This document shows, one piece after another, positions 15,049-19,113 of a DNA stretch of 19,113 bases (position 1 is its first letter; each line of letters starts with the position of its first letter). The stretch comes from Cyanothece sp. UBA12306 (lineage in GTDB: Bacteria; Cyanobacteriota; Cyanobacteriia; Cyanobacteriales; Microcystaceae), in assembly GCA_003448685.1 (NCBI GenBank), contig DLXW01000088.1, positions 1,931-21,043 of the forward strand, in the 5' to 3' direction. A model generated the notes under the pieces. The model saw only the letters and a program-made list of their open reading frames with translations. It did not search any database and was not told where the DNA came from. The translations under genes and the position numbers were made by a program.

Positions 15049-17637
15049 CTATAGCCAATTACCGACTAAGACAAAGGCTGACCAATAAAAAGGATGGGAG
15101 AATTCAGGCGAGTGCAATAGAGAAAGCTGTGCTTGACGCAAAGCTTCGGCTTTTTTTTCTTGAACAACCGTAGCTTGATTGAGATTGCGATAAAATTCGG
15201 TCATCAATCGCGCTGTTGAGTCGTCTTTAACCGACCATAGGGTTGCGATGGTACTGCGGGCACCAGAACGAACCGCCATACCTGCCAAACCTAACGCGGC
15301 TTGTTTATCGCCGCTAGCTGTTTGACAGGCACTTAAAACCAATAATTCAATGGGATTATCGGTTGCTTGTTCTCGAGTCCGCAGAATCTTTTGAAAGTCC
15401 CTAACCCTGATGGTATCTTGCCAAGCAAGAACAAAGGTTCGATCAGGATCAGAACTAAATTGTCCATGGGTCGCCAAATGTACCACTGCTAATGGAGAGA
15501 TAGTCAGGGAATTTTGGAATTGACCACGGGTAAATTCTTGATTTAGTAGCTGTTGTGTGGGTATTTCTTGGCCAATTTCTTGGATTTCTAGGTTAACACC
15601 TGGTAAAGCAGGAAATCCCAGGTTAGCTTCACTTACTCCTGCTAACACTGCTTGAAGTAACTCGGGGGTTAATTTTCTGGGGTCAACCAGTTGTAAACCA
15701 GGGGTTAAGGCTACTTGATATTTTTCAATTAAGTATTGTTGACCATCATGGAGGGTACTCATGGGCAGATTACGCAACAGTCCATCTAAAACAAAAACTA
15801 GGGTTTGTGTTTTTTGTTTGGCTAATTGGGGTTCTAAGGGTCGAATCAGCCAATCATAGACTTGTTGGGATAATTGTAAGCGAATTTGATCAGAAAAGGC
15901 GGGATTAAGGGCTTGTAGTAGTTCTTGTAGGGTTTGTTCAACTTGGGTTTTTGGTAGTGGGGTTTCTGTGTAGGTTAAAGGTTGACCTGGCGTAGATAAA
16001 ATTACCCCTAAGCGATCTTCGAGAATAATTGGATAAATAACGGCTGCGGTGGGATCAATCTGATCAATTTGTTTGGGTTGTGCGTCTAAACAAGCTTCAC
16101 GGAAAAAGTTTTCTAATTCGGCTAATTGTAGGGATTCAATGACTTGTCGGGCTTCAATTAGATTATTTTGGGGAATAGGTTCTCCAGGTTGGTTTGGAGT
16201 TAATAATAAGCTGGCTAAATCTCGATAAACTGGTTCAACGCTTTCTCTAAAAGAAAACTGCACCCCTGCATCAATGGCGACTAAATCATTACGGATGGTT
16301 TGCAGAGTTTGGACGGCTGCTTTATTGGCGGCGATCGCTCCTTTTTGATTTCCCTGAACTTTCAAGAGTCTACTTAATTGCCATTGCCATTGATAGGCGA
16401 TATCATCACTCTTGATGTCCTGGGCTAGTTGTAAGGCTTGTTCTGTTAGTGGTTGGGCGGTTTCCCATTGTTGTTGTTGCTCGTATAATTTCCCCAAAGT
16501 TCCCAACGCAGAGGAAGCGGCGCGATCGTCTTGTAACTTTTCGGCCTGTTGCACTGCGATTTTTAAGGGTTCAAGGACTTGTTGCGGTGAAACTGCCCCA
16601 GTTGCTGACAATTTCAGTAAACTTTCTCCTAAATGGACATAAGCGTAAACCGTGCGACGACTGGGGGGCAAAAGGGACATTTGCCCTTGCAGACTTGGCA
16701 ATAAGACTAAGGCATTTTCAGTCTTATTTTCCCTGATTAAGAGGCGTAATTGATTTAATTGGGCTTCTATTCGTAGACCAGGATTTAAGGCTGTTGTTGA
16801 GGCTTGTTCGTAGAATCTGAGGGCTTTTTCTGGTTGTTCTAATGCTTGATAAATATTCCCTAAATTGAGTAGGGTCGTTCCTTGATCATCGCGACTATCG
16901 AGGGTTTGACTGATGATTAAACTTTCTTGGAGAACAGTTTCTGCTTCTTCTAAGTTACCAACTGCTTGTAGGGCTACTCCTAAACTTTGAAATCCTCTAG
17001 CTTTTAAGATAGAATCGGGCTGAGTTTGTAATTGTTGTTTAACTTGGGTTAATTGTTCTAAGGAACGACGATAAAGTCCCAGATTTTGTAAAGCCTGACT
17101 TTGATTAATTTTAGTTCCTAAAACTCCAATTTGATCTCGACCTTGTTGATAATATTGTTCGGATTTTTTCCAGGTTTCTAAAGCTTGTTCTGGTTCTCCT
17201 AAACTCAATTGTAAACTGGCTTGGGTATTAAAAAGTTGACCATGAATTAGGTTTTGACGAGGATTTCCTGGGGGAAGGGAGTCAATTAAGGTTAAACTTT
17301 GAGTAATGGTAGTTTTCGCTTCTTCCCATTGTCCTAAGGCTTGATAAGCTAAGGATAGGTAATTAAGACTTAAAATTTGATTGATAGTATCTTTTGAACT
17401 CTGATAACTTTGTAGAGCATCTTGCCAACGGGCGATCGCTTGATTATATTGTCCTTGTTGATAAAATTCCCTTCCTTCTTTCAGAGGAGTTGAACTATTA
17501 CTTTCGGCTGTTTCTAAGGCGATGATCAGGGGATTTGTTTGAGCAATCGATGGCAACAGAGGGTTAAAAGTTGCCACAATAGTCATAATTCCCAGGGCAA
17601 AACCAGAGGAAAAAATCGGGTATTTAGTTGATTTCAT
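15049..17637 (-). CDS. Secreted TPR-CHAT domain protein (caspase-like cysteine peptidase)
   Basis: CHAT domains are clan CD peptidases related to caspases, separase and HetF. The 862-residue product has a signal peptide (hydrophobic 10-31, cleavage near residue 32) and tetratricopeptide repeats over about 50-450 (for example SLNYLSLAYQALGQWEEAKTT at 90-110, LLNLGNIYQALEQPEKALRFYE at 256-277, ALGTLGKLYEQQQQWETAQPL at 377-397). A CHAT domain follows over about 500-862. The dyad is intact: His724 in VVHLATHG and Cys771 in LVLSACQTASG, followed by GLAGMAVRSGARSTIATLWSVKDDS (783-807) and the typical HPFYWSAFVLVGNW end (848-861). The signal peptide places it outside the cytoplasm, unlike HetF-type regulators. 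It starts 30 bases after the haemagglutinin-like gene, which is a candidate substrate by position alone. HIP1 octamers lie at 16331-16338 and 17432-17439. Confidence 0.95.
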   Translation of the reverse strand: MKSTKYPIFSSGFALGIMTIVATFNPLLPSIAQTNPLIIALETAESNSSTPLKEGREFYQQGQYNQAIARWQDALQSYQSSKDTINQILSLNYLSLAYQALGQWEEAKTTITQSLTLIDSLPPGNPRQNLIHGQLFNTQASLQLSLGEPEQALETWKKSEQYYQQGRDQIGVLGTKINQSQALQNLGLYRRSLEQLTQVKQQLQTQPDSILKARGFQSLGVALQAVGNLEEAETVLQESLIISQTLDSRDDQGTTLLNLGNIYQALEQPEKALRFYEQASTTALNPGLRIEAQLNQLRLLIRENKTENALVLLPSLQGQMSLLPPSRRTVYAYVHLGESLLKLSATGAVSPQQVLEPLKIAVQQAEKLQDDRAASSALGTLGKLYEQQQQWETAQPLTEQALQLAQDIKSDDIAYQWQWQLSRLLKVQGNQKGAIAANKAAVQTLQTIRNDLVAIDAGVQFSFRESVEPVYRDLASLLLTPNQPGEPIPQNNLIEARQVIESLQLAELENFFREACLDAQPKQIDQIDPTAAVIYPIILEDRLGVILSTPGQPLTYTETPLPKTQVEQTLQELLQALNPAFSDQIRLQLSQQVYDWLIRPLEPQLAKQKTQTLVFVLDGLLRNLPMSTLHDGQQYLIEKYQVALTPGLQLVDPRKLTPELLQAVLAGVSEANLGFPALPGVNLEIQEIGQEIPTQQLLNQEFTRGQFQNSLTISPLAVVHLATHGQFSSDPDRTFVLAWQDTIRVRDFQKILRTREQATDNPIELLVLSACQTASGDKQAALGLAGMAVRSGARSTIATLWSVKDDSTARLMTEFYRNLNQATVVQEKKAEALRQAQLSLLHSPEFSHPFYWSAFVLVGNWL

Positions 17638-17649
17638 GGCTAAAAAATT
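17630..17649 (-). repeat. Start-region repeat, CHAT copy
   Basis: AATTTTTTAGCC followed by ATGAAATC on the minus strand is shared with the DUF928 start at 15000-15020. A GGAG on the same strand lies 16 bases before the ATG, too far to be a normal ribosome binding site. Confidence 0.6.
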
Positions 17650-17667
17650 AACACTCCAATCACTAAT

Positions 17668-19113
17668 TTAACTGCAATTAAGGGATTTTTTCTCAACATC
17701 TGACTGAGGGACAGATGGTTCTGGTTCAGAGTTTTCTAGGTCAAAGAAATCCCTTAAATCTTGCCAGATCATCCGCCATCTTAAGGGTTGTTCAGGATTA
17801 TCAGGAATACCACCTTTTCCAGTACGGATAAAGATATTGCCATCATCAGCGGGACAAGCAATGACGATCAAATTAGCTGGATCAATAAGATCTTCGGGTA
17901 ATTTGGTAAATGCTGAAGTGGGATCACCTTCGGGTACTCGGATAAAAACTTGACCACTAAACGCAGGCCCCAATTCTGATGTGACAGTTATATCAGATAA
18001 AGGGGTTAAAAATTCCCGAAATTCAAGACCAAAAACTCCCAATGAATTGATAATTACCCGACCTCCTCTACTTTGTTGAGCATTAGCTGTTATATCATTG
18101 TTTTCAGAGGGAAAGCTTAACAGAAAATCCGTATTAATGGTGATATTCCCACCTGGTTCTGTACCGATCCCGTTAGTACTAATTAAACTTCCATTCCGTA
18201 AAAATGTAATGGGTGAATTTACGGTAATATTGCCTTGTCCTCCTGTAGCAGTTATTTTACCCGAGTTTAGGGTTAAAGTCCTTGGTGAAGTAACGCGAAT
18301 ATTAATATTACCCCCTGATGTCGCGCTAGCATTGGCAGTAATTTCACTGTTGCTTGAAATATTGAGACTATCAGTTACAATCTCAATATTCCCCCCTCTT
18401 CCTGTTCCTTGAGCGTTAGTGCTAATAACACTGCTCTCTTGAAGTTCTAAATTATTATTATTGGTAAGGATTATATTACCTCCATCCCCATTATTTTCAG
18501 CGTTGGCACTAATACTACTGGTGCGATCGAGTTGTAAGTTTTCACTGGTGATTCGAATATTTCCTTGATTTCCTGTAGCAGTAATACTACTTTGACTGAG
18601 GTTGACATTAGGGGTTTGGGAAAGGCGATCAATTGTAATATTTCCGGCTGATTTTGAACCTTCAGCATTAGCACTAATAGCACTAAATTCTCCTAAGTCT
18701 AAATTATTAGTATTTAAAGTAATACTACCACCGCTACCGTCTCCTTGGGCATTGGTACTCAGACTACTACTTGATGATAGTTGAACGCTATCACTACTAA
18801 CTTGAATATTTCCTTGATTCCCTTCTGCATTAATTAAGCTATTATTATTGAGGTCTAAATTTTGAGCTTGAATCTCGAGATTTCCTTGCGCTCCATTAGC
18901 AGTAATATTACCTTGATTTAGATTAATATTTGCTGCTTGGGAACGTCCTTGTAGGTTAATATTTCCGGCTGAACCTAACCCTTGGGCATTAGCACTAATA
19001 TTACTGTTTTCCTTAATAGTTAAATTATTAGTATTTAAAGCAATACTACCACCGCTACCGTCTCCTTGGGCATTGGTACTCAGACTGCTATTTGATGATA
19101 GTTGAACGCTATC
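17668..19113 (-). CDS. Filamentous-haemagglutinin-type repetitive exoprotein, 3' part (5' end beyond the window)
   Basis: One frame is open without a stop from the right edge to TAA at 17668-17670, giving the last 481 residues of a large protein. Most of it is a beta-helix of short repeats, with turns such as ISTNAQGTGRGGNIEI, ITANASATSGGNINI and ISTNGIGTEPGGNITI, rich in N, G, S, T and I. It ends in a non-repeat module typical of cyanobacterial haemagglutinin-like proteins: SDITVTSELGPAFSGQVFI, DPANLIVIACPADDGNIFIRTGKGGIP, and a charged tail (DVEKKSLNCS). Such proteins are usually exported by two-partner secretion and act as adhesins; the N-terminal TPS domain and any TpsB partner would lie outside the window. 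No membrane anchor is seen at the C-terminus. The CHAT gene follows 30 bases later. A TTG at 18042 could be taken for the start of a 124-residue gene, but the frame continues with the same composition. Confidence 0.93.
   Translation of the reverse strand, partial: DSVQLSSNSSLSTNAQGDGSGGSIALNTNNLTIKENSNISANAQGLGSAGNINLQGRSQAANINLNQGNITANGAQGNLEIQAQNLDLNNNSLINAEGNQGNIQVSSDSVQLSSSSSLSTNAQGDGSGGSITLNTNNLDLGEFSAISANAEGSKSAGNITIDRLSQTPNVNLSQSSITATGNQGNIRITSENLQLDRTSSISANAENNGDGGNIILTNNNNLELQESSVISTNAQGTGRGGNIEIVTDSLNISSNSEITANASATSGGNINIRVTSPRTLTLNSGKITATGGQGNITVNSPITFLRNGSLISTNGIGTEPGGNITINTDFLLSFPSENNDITANAQQSRGGRVIINSLGVFGLEFREFLTPLSDITVTSELGPAFSGQVFIRVPEGDPTSAFTKLPEDLIDPANLIVIACPADDGNIFIRTGKGGIPDNPEQPLRWRMIWQDLRDFFDLENSEPEPSVPQSDVEKKSLNCS
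18700..18792 (-). repeat. 93-base internal repeat of the haemagglutinin-like gene, copy A
   Basis: This matches 19021-19113 at 90 of 93 bases, 321 bases (107 codons) apart and in frame. Copy B runs to the window edge, so the unit may be longer. Encoded residues include the STNAQGDGSGGSI turn. Confidence 0.9.
19021..19113 (-). repeat. 93-base internal repeat of the haemagglutinin-like gene, copy B
   Basis: This is the partner of 18700-18792; the three differences are single substitutions. It is cut by the window edge. Confidence 0.9.

Noticed and set aside
17668..18042. A separate 124-residue gene starting at TTG 18042
   Set aside because: The frame is open without a stop to the window edge and the sequence before 18042 encodes the same kind of beta-helix repeats, so this is only the end of the larger protein.
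18098..18784. Plus- and minus-strand open frames of 60-104 codons in the repeat region
   Set aside because: They are antisense or out-of-frame shadows of the haemagglutinin-like repeats, with no independent family features.
18600..19113. CRISPR-like regular repeats
   Set aside because: The similar stretches are in-frame coding repeats of varied length, without constant repeat-spacer units.

Overview
The window comes from a cyanobacterium with AT-rich DNA, probably a unicellular Cyanothece/Crocosphaera-like lineage (the lineage is inferred). The evidence is a Ycf4 photosystem I assembly gene, a PucC/BCD-family chlorophyll-type carrier, a fused RibBA with the cyanobacterial C-terminal extension, Uma2, DUF29, DUF928 and CHAT-TPR proteins, and eight exact copies of the HIP1 octamer GCGATCGC, far more than chance would give. 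I found no rRNA, tRNA, CRISPR array, transposase or phage gene.

Left part (1-6.8 kb, plus strand): a short palindrome framed by heptad repeats; ribBA for riboflavin biosynthesis; a small PAPS-type sulfotransferase; an exported protein with about 14 Asp-box (BNR) motifs and two C-terminal membrane segments; then ycf4 followed 24 bases later by a lipoprotein cyclophilin, probably one transcript. A small membrane-protein ORF follows, and a dispersed heptad repeat supplies its last codons.

Middle (6.8-12.3 kb): a minus-strand set of a beta-propeller/transglutaminase-like fusion, a DUF29 protein and a Uma2 nuclease-fold protein. A second, divergent Uma2 protein and a 12-helix PucC-family carrier follow on the plus strand.

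Right part (12.3 kb to the edge, minus strand): four genes in one direction, in transcription order a large repetitive filamentous-haemagglutinin-type exoprotein (5' end outside the window), a secreted TPR-CHAT protease with an intact His/Cys pair, a secreted DUF928 protein, and a CHASE2-GGDEF diguanylate cyclase with three predicted C-terminal membrane helices before the catalytic domain. Gaps are 30, 41 and 112 bases. I read this as a cell-surface system: a secreted adhesin-like protein, a candidate extracytoplasmic processing protease, an accessory envelope protein, and a membrane sensor that could couple the outside to cyclic-di-GMP. It is the most interesting part of the window. The protein families are recognised directly; the functional link between them is inferred from gene order.
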